64,000 nt of DNA, taken from positions 5,598,501 through 5,662,500 of the forward strand of contig NZ_CP091430.1 in NCBI RefSeq assembly GCF_024734895.1, written 5' to 3'. Below are positions 36,578 through 44,432 of this stretch, piece after piece (within the stretch, counting starts at the first letter, position 1; each line of letters begins with the position of its first letter). The notes below the pieces were generated by a model. That model was given only the letters and a program-made list of their open reading frames with translations. It ran no database searches and had not been told where the DNA came from. This DNA is from Paenibacillus spongiae. Lineage in GTDB: Bacteria; Bacillota; Bacilli; Paenibacillales; Paenibacillaceae. The position numbers and the translations under genes were made by a program.

Positions 36578-37333
36578 TTATGCCATAATCTCGCGGATAC
36601 CTGGCCAGTGGAGCCATATATCGGTCATCGGAGCTTTCCAGTCCTTCTGCACATCCACATGCTTCACCCGGAAAAAGATCGCGTAGCGTGTTAATGACGC
36701 TATGTTGGGCGCAGCCGTATGGCCCAGCTGATAGTGGACGAGGAACACATCCCCCGGCTCTCCTGTCGTCTGGAGCGGCTGCGGCATCGCAACCGGCGGC
36801 ATGCCATTCAAGAGCGCTTCCGGCCCATGCTCGCGAAAGTATTGTTCATACAGATGGTGCGTACCAGGCCAAACGGTGAAATTCCCCGCATAAGCTTGCT
36901 GCACCGGACTTAACAGAACGCCAACCAGCATCGTGAAATTGCCGATGGTCCCTTTCGTCATGCCATTGGTCGGCGTATACATTCCGTCCAGGTGAGCGAC
37001 AGGCGCATGCGGCGGATCCTGCATCGTGGGAAAGCGCAGTGCAATTTGCCCGTCGTTAATCGGGAGCGCTTTCCCTTCACCGATCAGAGACGCCACCAGA
37101 TCCTTGACCGGCGTCTTATTATACAGGTCAGAAATTACGGGCTTGCCTTGAAGCTCCGGGCAGTAGGATTGGGATCGGAACTTGATGATATCACTCTCAT
37201 TCATCCCTTGTCCAAGCGAATGATTGATGTGACGTACCGCGTGATCCACCATAATTTTCGGAACGACCCCTGGAATATGGATATACCCGTTATCCATCAT
37301 GGACTTCTTCTGTTCATACGTTAGCAAATGCAC
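36578..37333 (-). CDS. phytanoyl-CoA dioxygenase (PhyH) family oxygenase 2
   Basis: A protein of 251 residues from GTG 37333, supported by GGAGGTG 5 nt upstream; the frame is open to 37375 but without a ribosome site. Predicted iron ligands are H114 and D116 (VAHLDGMYTP) and H205 (YQLGHTAAPN), with R216 (SLTRYAIFF). The block NFTVWPGTHHLYEQYF is typical of the family. It is followed by the SDR-like gene, with which it probably forms an operon. Substrate unknown. Confidence 0.9.
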   Translation of the reverse strand: MHLLTYEQKKSMMDNGYIHIPGVVPKIMVDHAVRHINHSLGQGMNESDIIKFRSQSYCPELQGKPVISDLYNKTPVKDLVASLIGEGKALPINDGQIALRFPTMQDPPHAPVAHLDGMYTPTNGMTKGTIGNFTMLVGVLLSPVQQAYAGNFTVWPGTHHLYEQYFREHGPEALLNGMPPVAMPQPLQTTGEPGDVFLVHYQLGHTAAPNIASLTRYAIFFRVKHVDVQKDWKAPMTDIWLHWPGIREIMA

Positions 37334-37415
37334 AATTGCACCTCCACATCGTAAAGTTCGCCAAGCTACCTCCATTCTACATGCTTACGTAAGGAAACGG
37401 AACCTATAACTGCCT

Positions 37416-37432
37416 TTCAACCGTTGGTTGAA
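37416..37432. promoter_or_regulatory. TTCAACCGTTGGTTGAA palindrome upstream of XRE-ClpX zinc finger gene
   Basis: TTCAAC and GTTGAA arms with a 5-nt centre. It matches 16 of 17 positions of the palindrome at 30243-30259, upstream of the other XRE gene. It lies about 90 bp before the start codon. It may be an operator or a dispersed intergenic repeat. Confidence 0.5.
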
Positions 37433-37519
37433 TAGATCTCAACTTTGCCTATATTGTCGATGATCCGCTTCTATGCGATCATGTTTGTAAAGGAACCTAA
37501 GCAAAGGCGGGTGAGTGCT

Positions 37520-37930
37520 ATGTGGGATACATATAAAATGAATGAACGCATACGAACGCTGCGACTTGAACGGGGATTTACCCAGCAGGAGTTAGGAGAT
37601 TTACTTGGGATTACAGCACAAGCCGTGTCCAAATGGGAAACTGGACTTGCGACACCCGACATAACATTGCTGCCGAAGCTCTCCGAGTTGTTCAATTGTT
37701 CCATTGATTCGTTATATTATGGCTTCGAGACAAGAATAGGTTTGGAAGTGACTTCTCCTTCTTATACATATCGGGTGAGTGCAGGGCAGCAGTGTTCGTT
37801 TTGCGGTAAGCATCCAGAACAGGCGTGGCGCATTATTGCTGGTCCAGGGGTGCGGATATGCTCCGAATGCGTTGAGATTTGCGGAGATATTTTGAAGCAG
37901 ATCAAGCAGGTTGACGGCACTGGCAGTTGA
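37520..37930 (+). CDS. XRE-family regulator fused to a ClpX-type C4 zinc finger
   Basis: A protein of 136 residues. The N-terminal XRE helix-turn-helix (about 9-65: [20 protein letters not shown], then [20 protein letters not shown]) is followed by a short linker and a C-terminal zinc finger (about 93-130) of the kind that opens Clp[10 protein letters not shown]...[17 protein letters not shown], with two CxxC pairs. In ClpX this domain dimerises and recruits adaptors and substrates, but no AAA domain is present here. ATG 37520 is listed; GTG 37511 is an alternative. Confidence 0.85.
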   Translation: MWDTYKMNERIRTLRLERGFTQQELGDLLGITAQAVSKWETGLATPDITLLPKLSELFNCSIDSLYYGFETRIGLEVTSPSYTYRVSAGQQCSFCGKHPEQAWRIIAGPGVRICSECVEICGDILKQIKQVDGTGS

Positions 37931-37942
37931 TAAATCCCATCA

Positions 37943-37977
37943 CAAAAAAGATGCGCAGCCTCATCGGCTCGCATCTC
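37943..37977 (-). terminator. Rho-independent terminator for the secreted phosphoesterase
   Basis: Stem GATGCG/CGCATC with inner AGCC/GGCT, followed on the - strand by a T6 run. It lies about 80 nt below the stop at 38054. Confidence 0.75.
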
Positions 37978-38053
37978 GAATTTAATATAGGATCTCCGAG
38001 CCTTCAAGGGAGTCCGTAAGATCTGACCGATCCAAGTGCTGCCTCGCTTGGGA

Positions 38054-39055
38054 TCAATCGGTTGTAACGCTTGCCGCGGTCGGCGTCAAATCCGGATTGA
38101 GGTCGAGTGTAAATTCATCTTTTCCCGGGTATGCAATCGGATCGTAATAGTTGTAATCGTTGAGCGTCGGGGAATATGTCTTGACGTGAAGCTTGCCGCT
38201 CCGCGCATCGAATTGCAGGAGCCTTATATACCCCAGTCCGCCGTCAACCGCATTTTGATAATCGGCCATCATTTGATAAACGCTGCGGTCCGCTTTGCCA
38301 TCGCCGTCGTCGTCGACCGGATCGATCTTGATCTCCGCGTCATGATGGTGTCCGGACAAGATGGCGAACACGTTCTTGTTGGGAAGCACGACGCTCTCAA
38401 ACACGCGATCTCCGATCGGTGACCGTTCGCCGGAGACGAGCAAATACTCATGAAAGCACAGCATCGCCTTCCGGTTCGGGTACCGCTTCAACACCTGGTT
38501 CATCCAGGCGATCTCCGCGTCTCCAAAGCTCCAGCTCATGTAAACGATAATGAAATCATGGCCGGCCGCGGAAAGGAGATCGAAGTGCCCCCTATTGTTC
38601 TGATAGGAACCGCCATATGTCGGCCGATGCTTAAACCGGTCTTCCCCGAACCCTCTCCGGTAAAGGTCGTAACCGCTAATCCGGCCGGCATCGTGGTTGC
38701 CGGCCAGCACGCCGTAAGGAATGCCGGTGTCATCCAGTACCTTCATGTTCCGGTCGGCCTCTATCCATTGTCCGATCTTGTCACCCTCGTCCACGATGTC
38801 CCCGGTATGCATGACGTATCGGATCTTCAGCTTGTCGCGGTTATCCCGAATCCAGGCGACATTATCCCGGAAATACCGGTGAAACGTCTTCGAATAATAT
38901 TGAGTGTCCGACATCCAGACGAATGAAAAATCATACCGATCCGCCTCGTAATCTGCCTTCCCCGCTCCGCTTTCACTATCATCCGCAAAGCTCCGCCCTT
39001 CTGCCAATCCGAATAGGATCCCCGTTATCACGACGATAGCAAGCCATTTCTTCAT
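38054..39055 (-). CDS. secreted metallophosphoesterase
   Basis: A protein of 333 residues from ATG 39055. A signal peptide (KKWLAIVVITGILFGLAEG) is followed by a calcineurin-like phosphoesterase domain: WMSDTQYY (about 48), MHTGDIVDEGD (about 83), LAGNHDAG (about 118), CFHEYLL (about 202) and LSGHHHDAEI (about 237). Metal ligands look complete. This group resembles extracellular phosphodiesterases or phosphatases with a Ca-binding-like insert (DPVDDDGDGKADRS). Probable role: extracellular phosphate scavenging. Confidence 0.9.
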   Translation of the reverse strand: MKKWLAIVVITGILFGLAEGRSFADDSESGAGKADYEADRYDFSFVWMSDTQYYSKTFHRYFRDNVAWIRDNRDKLKIRYVMHTGDIVDEGDKIGQWIEADRNMKVLDDTGIPYGVLAGNHDAGRISGYDLYRRGFGEDRFKHRPTYGGSYQNNRGHFDLLSAAGHDFIIVYMSWSFGDAEIAWMNQVLKRYPNRKAMLCFHEYLLVSGERSPIGDRVFESVVLPNKNVFAILSGHHHDAEIKIDPVDDDGDGKADRSVYQMMADYQNAVDGGLGYIRLLQFDARSGKLHVKTYSPTLNDYNYYDPIAYPGKDEFTLDLNPDLTPTAASVTTD

Positions 39056-39533
39056 TTTCTCCGCTCTGATTGCCACGTTACCGGCACGCTCCTTATGTCG
39101 ACTCCCAGGAAGAAACGGCTATCGTCGTCCTCTGGCAGCGAAATTCGTTTCTGCCCTTAGACCTTATAGAAATGAGTACGTCGTTAAACCTATAGATTCT
39201 ATAAGGTTGAAAAAGGGAGCATGCATGGCTCCGATTTCCCGGCATCCTCTCATTATTGCTGCGAGACGTATCGTTTATTCGCCTCCTCGCAAATCCGCAT
39301 GTATTGCGCAGCGCCCTGATGTCAACCTATTCATGCGTCTCACGCGGAATTCGTTAAACAAGACATACTGGCCCGACAAGGAAGCGGTCAGGTTAAGAAA
39401 ACAGAACAAACCTCAAAGACAGTCATGTCGCAATGCCATTGGGCATGCAGCGCGACATGAAATCCTTGAGGTCCTTTACTGAAATGTAACTATGCCACTC
39501 AAAAATAACGAGACCTGAATACGGCGCTTCGAT
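39056..39533. other. intergenic region with a long hairpin
   Basis: About 480 bp with no accepted gene. A 91-codon + frame (39207-39482) has no domain or hydrophobic pattern and was left out. At 39411-39471 an extended imperfect hairpin (ATGTCGC/GCGACAT inside CCTCAA/TTGAGG) could terminate PhyH gene 3 transcription on the - strand. Confidence 0.5.
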
Positions 39534-40322
39534 CTAGATCCATTTCTCACTGCCGCGGAACGCCATGTGCTCGCCCGCCTTGAATGCCGGCTTCTTCACA
39601 TAGGTGTTGATTCCGGGAACGGCCTCCCCCCGGAGAAGAAACGCGCATGACCAGTTGGGAACGGTGATCCTCGTGCTGGCTGGAATGTAGCGGATCGTCA
39701 GGCCGCATCGCCGCATGGGCGAATGGTTCGGCTCGGAGCCATGGATAATATTCGGGTGATGCACCGACACATCGCCGGATTTCAGAATAAGGTCGACCGC
39801 CTTGGATTCCTCAACCAGCGCCGGGTCCACCTCGGACTCCAGCACGTTGGCCGTCTGCGTATTCCTTTTCATCTCCTGCAGCGACATCGTCTGCGTCCCC
39901 GGTATAACCCGCAGGCAGCCGTTCTCCGGCACGGAGTCGTCGACGGCGAGCCATAAGGTGACGACGTTCATCGGCTCCAGCGGCCAATAGCTGCCGTCCT
40001 GATGCCACAGCACCGGCTGCCCGTCATAGGCAGGCTTGCTGATATAGTGAGAAGCGAACAAGGCGATATCCGGTCCGATAAACTGCTCCGCGATATCGAG
40101 CAGCCGCTCGTCGCTAATCAATCGGACCCAGAACGGGTCGTTCGCGACCAGATCATGCGACATCTGCTCCGGCCGCTTCTCGGGGTACTTGGCGATCAGC
40201 CATTCGATATGCGCCTTCGCCTCCCGCATGAGCTCCTCGTCCAGCACGCCGCGGAATACCGCGTATCCGTCCTTGTCGTATGCTTTCTTTAACTGGCCCA
40301 AATCTTGCCCTGTTGTACTCAT
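39534..40322 (-). CDS. phytanoyl-CoA dioxygenase (PhyH) family oxygenase 3
   Basis: A protein of 262 residues. ATG 40322 has GGAGG 8 nt upstream and lies one base after the stop of the GH2 gene, so translation is coupled. Predicted iron ligands are H107 and D109 (LWHQDGSYW) and H194 (NIIHGSEPN), with R204 or R205 for 2-oxoglutarate. The block VTLWLAVDDS...NGCLRVIPGT is typical. Its place behind a glycosidase suggests hydroxylation of, or demethylation from, a sugar derivative, but this is inference. Confidence 0.92.
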   Translation of the reverse strand: MSTTGQDLGQLKKAYDKDGYAVFRGVLDEELMREAKAHIEWLIAKYPEKRPEQMSHDLVANDPFWVRLISDERLLDIAEQFIGPDIALFASHYISKPAYDGQPVLWHQDGSYWPLEPMNVVTLWLAVDDSVPENGCLRVIPGTQTMSLQEMKRNTQTANVLESEVDPALVEESKAVDLILKSGDVSVHHPNIIHGSEPNHSPMRRCGLTIRYIPASTRITVPNWSCAFLLRGEAVPGINTYVKKPAFKAGEHMAFRGSEKWI

Positions 40323-40323
40323 C

Positions 40324-42891
40324 TCATCGGCCTCCAGATTGTTTATTGTTATTCCAAGACATGAATGAAAAAGATGACGGTTCGATACCGCTTCCAGCGG
40401 CGGCACTGATTTCGAATATACGTCGTTCGGACGGCATGAGCACTTCATGCGCATTGCGGCAGAACCAGTCCGGCCTTCCGGACGGGGCGGCGGGATGCGA
40501 AGACGCCGGGCTGACATACCAGGCCACCGAGCTGCCGCTGTTCAACACTTCGAAGGTGTGCGTATCCACACCCCGCTCTGTCCGGGTCGACCGGCAGCTC
40601 CATTCCAGCTGTGCAGGCGGAAGCCGGCGAAGCCAGGCGAACGGATGCTGCCCGTGCAGCGAGAAGACGTACACATTCGGGTCCTGCTGGCCGAGCTGCA
40701 GGCGGACGGCAAACCATTCGAGCGAATCATCCAAGACCGGCCAGCGGATGTCCGTGATTCTCAGGCAACCGTTATCCGGCATCAGTACGTTTTCGTTCAT
40801 CTCCCAGTGCATCCGGCCCGTCTCGTCGAACAGCTGCGCCGACCAGCTTCCCGCTTCGGCTTCTCCGCTGTTGTGCAAGAACACTTCCGCCATGAAATGT
40901 TCGCCGGCTGAATAGGCCAGCTTATCGTAGCGCAGCGAGATATGCTTGGTGGCATAAGCTTTGCGCGCCCAATAGTAGGCCATCTTGGGCCGTTCGTAAT
41001 AATCGACGAGACTCGTGCACGACACATTCGGAAACGGCTCGTTGAACTGCCAGACGATGCTGCCGCTGTTCCGGAACTTCCGTCTCCGGTTCGCCTCCAG
41101 CGCGTACCGGATGCCTTCCGCCTGCGTCCATTGGCTCATCATGGCGAACTGCTCCAGATCGTCCGGCGCGCCAAACAAGGCCGTATCCCGCTCCAGCGTA
41201 TCCCACCATTCCCCGTGATGGCGCCAAACCGGATTGTTCTCCATCGTGTCGACCTTCCGCTCGGACTCCGGAAGAAAGCAGGCCATCGATTCTGTGCTGC
41301 AGCAGCCATCCACCCCGAATTCGCTGTGCAGAAGACTGTCGGAACGGTTGTACTGATTGTAGTGCTCCACGGGACCGCCGTATTTCCACGGACCATGCAC
41401 ATCATGATTTCGGCCGGGCTGATCGATCATCAGAAATTCATTCGGCCCCGATGCGGAGGTCGGAAGAAAATAACGGCCGGGATCATGCTCCATAACGAGA
41501 CGGCGCAGCATCTCAATATTATCATCCTCGAAGGTTGAAGGCATGCCTTCTATATCCATCAGCTCATTCCCTCCGCTCCAGCAGGCAAGGCTGACATGAT
41601 TCCGCTTCACGCGCAGAGCCGCTTCGGCCGTTTCCTTGAGCAGCTCAAGAAAATGCGGATCCTTGGACGGCACGTTATCAATTCCCGAGCTGGATTGAAT
41701 GAATTCCTGCCAGACGAGAATGCCCGCACGGTCGCAGCAATCATAGAAGTCTTCCTTCTCGATGATTCCGCCGCCCCACACCCGCACAAGATTGACGCCT
41801 GCTTCCTTCAGCAGCCGGACCATCCTCTCGTAACGATCCCGGGTGACCGTCCCGTATTGAATATCGAGCGGGGTCAGATTAACGCCTTTAATATACATAC
41901 GCCGGCCATTCAAACGAACCGTATAGGGCAGCGCGGAATCCGGCGCATCGTCGTTCGCGATCCATTCCAGCGTGCGGAAGCCGGTGAAGCCCTGCCATGT
42001 ATCCGAAGCCTTGCCTCCGAACTCGATCCGAATGCGGACGCCGTATAATCCGGCCTCGCCCATCCCGTTCGGATTCCAGCTGCGCACGGCGGGAACGTTC
42101 AACTGCAGCTTCCAATTCAAGCTATTCGTCCCTTCCCGTTTACAGACCAGTTCTGACTCATCGACAAGGACTTCATCATCGAACAGGGATACAACAACCA
42201 CCGGGTCCCCGCCCGCTGCGGCGTCTCCGTCTATCGTCATGCGGCCCGATGCGATTAATCGTCCGTTCTCTTCTTCTAGAAGAGGCTCGAGCCGGACTTC
42301 ATCCAGACTGGCCATGCCCGTCGTTTCCACGGACACGCCGTCCCACAGGCCGATCGGAACCATGCGCGTGCTAAAGTCCCACTTGTAAGTAAAGCGGCTT
42401 TTCTGGGTCCATGTTCTCGATGTGTAACCGATCTGGCCCATCTCATCCGGCGCATGCTCCAGAAGAACGATGAGTTCGTTGCCTTCCGGCTTCAGCTTGC
42501 CGGTAATATCGAACCGTACAGCAGCGAACATGCCTTCATGGAATCCGAGCTTCTCCTTGTTCAAGTAGAAGTGCGCCTTGTAATCGACGCCTTTCAAATT
42601 CAGATAGACCTTCTCCCCAGCCTCCGGCTGAAAGGAAAATGCCGTCTTGTACATCCACCACCGGTTCTCCACCCATTCGCAGTTCAAGCTATTCATGCCA
42701 TAGTAAGGATTCTCGATCCAGCCTGCAGCCCATAAGTCGTAATGAACGCCTCCCGGAACGGTTGCTGTCATCCAGTCGGTAACCCCTCCCATTACGACTC
42801 CGGTTTCCATGCTTTGTCCCAGATGCGGAACATGGGGGTAGAAGCCTCTGACCTCCCAATCGGTCAATTCCTGCGCTCTGATCGCCATCAT
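40324..42891 (-). CDS. glycoside hydrolase family 2 protein, beta-mannosidase-like
   Basis: A protein of 855 residues, the length of GH2 beta-mannosidases. An N-terminal galactose-binding-like jelly roll (about 1-190) is followed by an Ig-like domain, then the TIM barrel (about 320-620) with acid/base Glu in CWSGGNELM (about 440) and nucleophile Glu in LLHSEFGVDG (about 520). C-terminal beta domains follow. There is no signal peptide, so it acts on imported oligosaccharides or glycosides. It is divergent from a GntR/LacI-type repressor and carries an operator-like site just upstream. Exo-glucosaminidase activity is an alternative. Confidence 0.9.
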   Translation of the reverse strand: MMAIRAQELTDWEVRGFYPHVPHLGQSMETGVVMGGVTDWMTATVPGGVHYDLWAAGWIENPYYGMNSLNCEWVENRWWMYKTAFSFQPEAGEKVYLNLKGVDYKAHFYLNKEKLGFHEGMFAAVRFDITGKLKPEGNELIVLLEHAPDEMGQIGYTSRTWTQKSRFTYKWDFSTRMVPIGLWDGVSVETTGMASLDEVRLEPLLEEENGRLIASGRMTIDGDAAAGGDPVVVVSLFDDEVLVDESELVCKREGTNSLNWKLQLNVPAVRSWNPNGMGEAGLYGVRIRIEFGGKASDTWQGFTGFRTLEWIANDDAPDSALPYTVRLNGRRMYIKGVNLTPLDIQYGTVTRDRYERMVRLLKEAGVNLVRVWGGGIIEKEDFYDCCDRAGILVWQEFIQSSSGIDNVPSKDPHFLELLKETAEAALRVKRNHVSLACWSGGNELMDIEGMPSTFEDDNIEMLRRLVMEHDPGRYFLPTSASGPNEFLMIDQPGRNHDVHGPWKYGGPVEHYNQYNRSDSLLHSEFGVDGCCSTESMACFLPESERKVDTMENNPVWRHHGEWWDTLERDTALFGAPDDLEQFAMMSQWTQAEGIRYALEANRRRKFRNSGSIVWQFNEPFPNVSCTSLVDYYERPKMAYYWARKAYATKHISLRYDKLAYSAGEHFMAEVFLHNSGEAEAGSWSAQLFDETGRMHWEMNENVLMPDNGCLRITDIRWPVLDDSLEWFAVRLQLGQQDPNVYVFSLHGQHPFAWLRRLPPAQLEWSCRSTRTERGVDTHTFEVLNSGSSVAWYVSPASSHPAAPSGRPDWFCRNAHEVLMPSERRIFEISAAAGSGIEPSSFSFMSWNNNKQSGGR

Positions 42892-42907
42892 CAGTCTCCT
42901 GTTCTGT

Positions 42908-42919
42908 ATGTATTATTGC
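42908..42919. promoter_or_regulatory. candidate operator upstream of the GH2 gene
   Basis: ATGTATTATTGC, identical to the 12-mer at 45886-45897 before the solute-binding protein gene. Here it is followed by GTACAT, giving a partial palindrome. It lies 17-28 bp before the start codon, in the expected 5' leader. Confidence 0.5.
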
Positions 42920-42980
42920 GTACATCCCTTACAGTTAGCGAGGTGTCTAGCCTAGTTTATTTTAATTTAATATGAAATAA

Positions 42981-43006
42981 CATAACCTTTTAATTTGTGT
43001 TATGTC
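42981..43006. promoter_or_regulatory. inverted repeat in the divergent GH2/GntR promoter region
   Basis: ACATAAC and GTTATGT arms separated by 12 nt. The left half continues as CATAACCTTTTATT-like sequence, which recurs as CATAACCTTTGATT near 48040, upstream of the ABC permease operon. It is a possible second regulator site. Confidence 0.4.
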
Positions 43007-43073
43007 AAATAATATTTTCAGTGTTGGCCTAATAAAATCACCGCTTTAAATTGCAGGTTTTGGGGACGTAGTT

Positions 43074-43108
43074 TTGACTTTATAGCCATACCGCATCAAT
43101 AATGTTAT
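43074..43108 (+). promoter_or_regulatory. candidate sigma-A promoter of the GntR/LacI regulator, with overlapping operator-like site
   Basis: TTGACT (43074-43079), 18-nt spacer, AATAAT (43098-43103). The -10 is embedded in CAATAATGTTAT, a variant of the GCAATAATACAT core found before the GH2 and binding-protein genes, which would allow autoregulation. Confidence 0.45.
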
Positions 43109-43141
43109 AATTGTCATATAATATTTTGTCGGGGGGTCCAC

Positions 43142-44239
43142 ATGTCCAGCAGCAATCAACCTCTGTATCTGCAAATTCGAACCATGATTCGAGATAAAAT
43201 AGAATCCGGCGAGCTGAAGCCGGGCGATCAAATTCCGGTGGAGGCCGATCTTGTTCAACAATTTAACGTCAGCCGGATTACGATAAAAAGCGCGCTCAAA
43301 TTGCTCGTCGATGAAGGGCTTGTCTATCGTACGGCAGGAAAAGGAACCTTCGTCGCCGATCCGCAGGAGCCTTCCCTCTTCGCCCCGTCCGATCAAGAAT
43401 CGGCCTTCAAAAAAATCGGCTTGATCGGCCCCATGACGAGCGATGCCTTCACATTGAACATGCTGCGCGGGATCGAAGAAACATGCAAGGAGCACAACTT
43501 GATTCTGTTGATTCGCACTTCGTTTACGCAATCAGAGGAGAAGGAAGCCATTCGCATCTTGCGCGCGCAAGGCATCGACGGGCTGCTCATCTTCCCCGTG
43601 GACGGAGAAGCATACAGCCAGGCGATATTAGACTTAAAGACGGAGTGTTTCCCCTTCGTTCTCATCGACCGGTATTTGCCCGGGATCAAGACGAATTCGG
43701 TTTATACGAACAATCATCAAGGCGGATATCTGGGCACCGAATATTTGTTTAACAAGGGGCATCGTCAGATCGGCATCGTCTCCACGACCCAATCCAAGAC
43801 GGCCAGCGCCGAGGACCGGTTCGCCGGTTACTTGGAAGCCGCAAGGCATTTAGGACTGAAGATCGAGCCGGCCCACTGGCTTACCCGAATTGACGAAAGC
43901 TCGTTTAAAGAAGAAATTCCAACCAAAGAGATTATACGGGAATGGCTGTCCGAGCAGAAGAATCTAACGGCCGTCTTTGCCTTCTCCAGCATAACCGCCG
44001 TCTTCGTCGCAGATATTGCGGTCCAGCTGGGGAAGAAGATTCCCGAGGATCTGGCCATTCTCTCCTTCGATTCGCCGGGCGTCCAGGACTTTAACGGACT
44101 ATACTTTAGCTGCATCGAACAGCAAGAATACCAGCTTGGCGAGAAAGCCGTGGATCTGCTCTTGCAGGTCATTAGCGATCCTGCGCATATTGAACAGATT
44201 ATCATTCCTGTCACGCTGGTAGAGGGAAGATCGACATAG
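43142..44239 (+). CDS. GntR-type winged-helix regulator with LacI-like sugar-binding domain (AraR-like)
   Basis: A protein of 365 residues. The GntR winged helix (about 1-72: LYLQIRTMIRDKIESGELKP, then ADLVQQFNVSRITIKSALKL) is followed by a periplasmic-binding-protein-like effector domain (about 88-363: KKIGLIGPMTSD, GIDGLLIFPVDGE, FVLIDRYLPGI, HRQIGIVSTTQS, ILSFDSPGVQDF). This is the AraR architecture, a sugar-responsive repressor. It sits between, and on the opposite strand to, the GH2/PhyH unit and the ABC importer, and probably controls both. The inducing sugar is unknown. Confidence 0.92.
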   Translation: MSSSNQPLYLQIRTMIRDKIESGELKPGDQIPVEADLVQQFNVSRITIKSALKLLVDEGLVYRTAGKGTFVADPQEPSLFAPSDQESAFKKIGLIGPMTSDAFTLNMLRGIEETCKEHNLILLIRTSFTQSEEKEAIRILRAQGIDGLLIFPVDGEAYSQAILDLKTECFPFVLIDRYLPGIKTNSVYTNNHQGGYLGTEYLFNKGHRQIGIVSTTQSKTASAEDRFAGYLEAARHLGLKIEPAHWLTRIDESSFKEEIPTKEIIREWLSEQKNLTAVFAFSSITAVFVADIAVQLGKKIPEDLAILSFDSPGVQDFNGLYFSCIEQQEYQLGEKAVDLLLQVISDPAHIEQIIIPVTLVEGRST

Positions 44240-44277
44240 AACGATTCCCCGCTGATAAGGATTGCTTCACAGCGCGA

Positions 44278-44318
44278 AGACCGAGTCACACCCTGTTTCC
44301 AGGTGACTCGGTCTTTGT
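44278..44318 (+). terminator. Rho-independent terminator for the regulator
   Basis: Stem AAGACCGAGTCAC with GACTCGGTCTT followed by TGTTATT, 40 nt after the stop. Confidence 0.85.
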
Positions 44319-44367
44319 TATTTAGCGGGATCTTCTGTTATTACGGACCGCTCTGTACGATGCAAAA

Positions 44368-44416
44368 ATAAACTGGCAGGCGATCCATCCATGACGACTA
44401 TTCGACTGCCAGTTTT
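44368..44416 (-). terminator. Rho-independent terminator for the ABC importer operon
   Basis: Perfect 10-bp stem AAACTGGCAG/CTGCCAGTTT, followed on the - strand by ATTTTTGC. It lies 17 nt below the solute-binding protein stop. Confidence 0.8.
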
Positions 44417-44432
44417 CGGTGAATTTCCTCTC

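Noticed and set aside
36476-36694. 72-codon + strand frame opposite the SDR/PhyH gap
   Set aside because: No ribosome site; it is antisense to the PhyH gene end and the operon gap.
39207-39482. 91-codon + strand frame between the phosphoesterase and PhyH gene 3
   Set aside because: Composition looks random (basic, no hydrophobic periodicity) and it runs through a hairpin likely to be a terminator.
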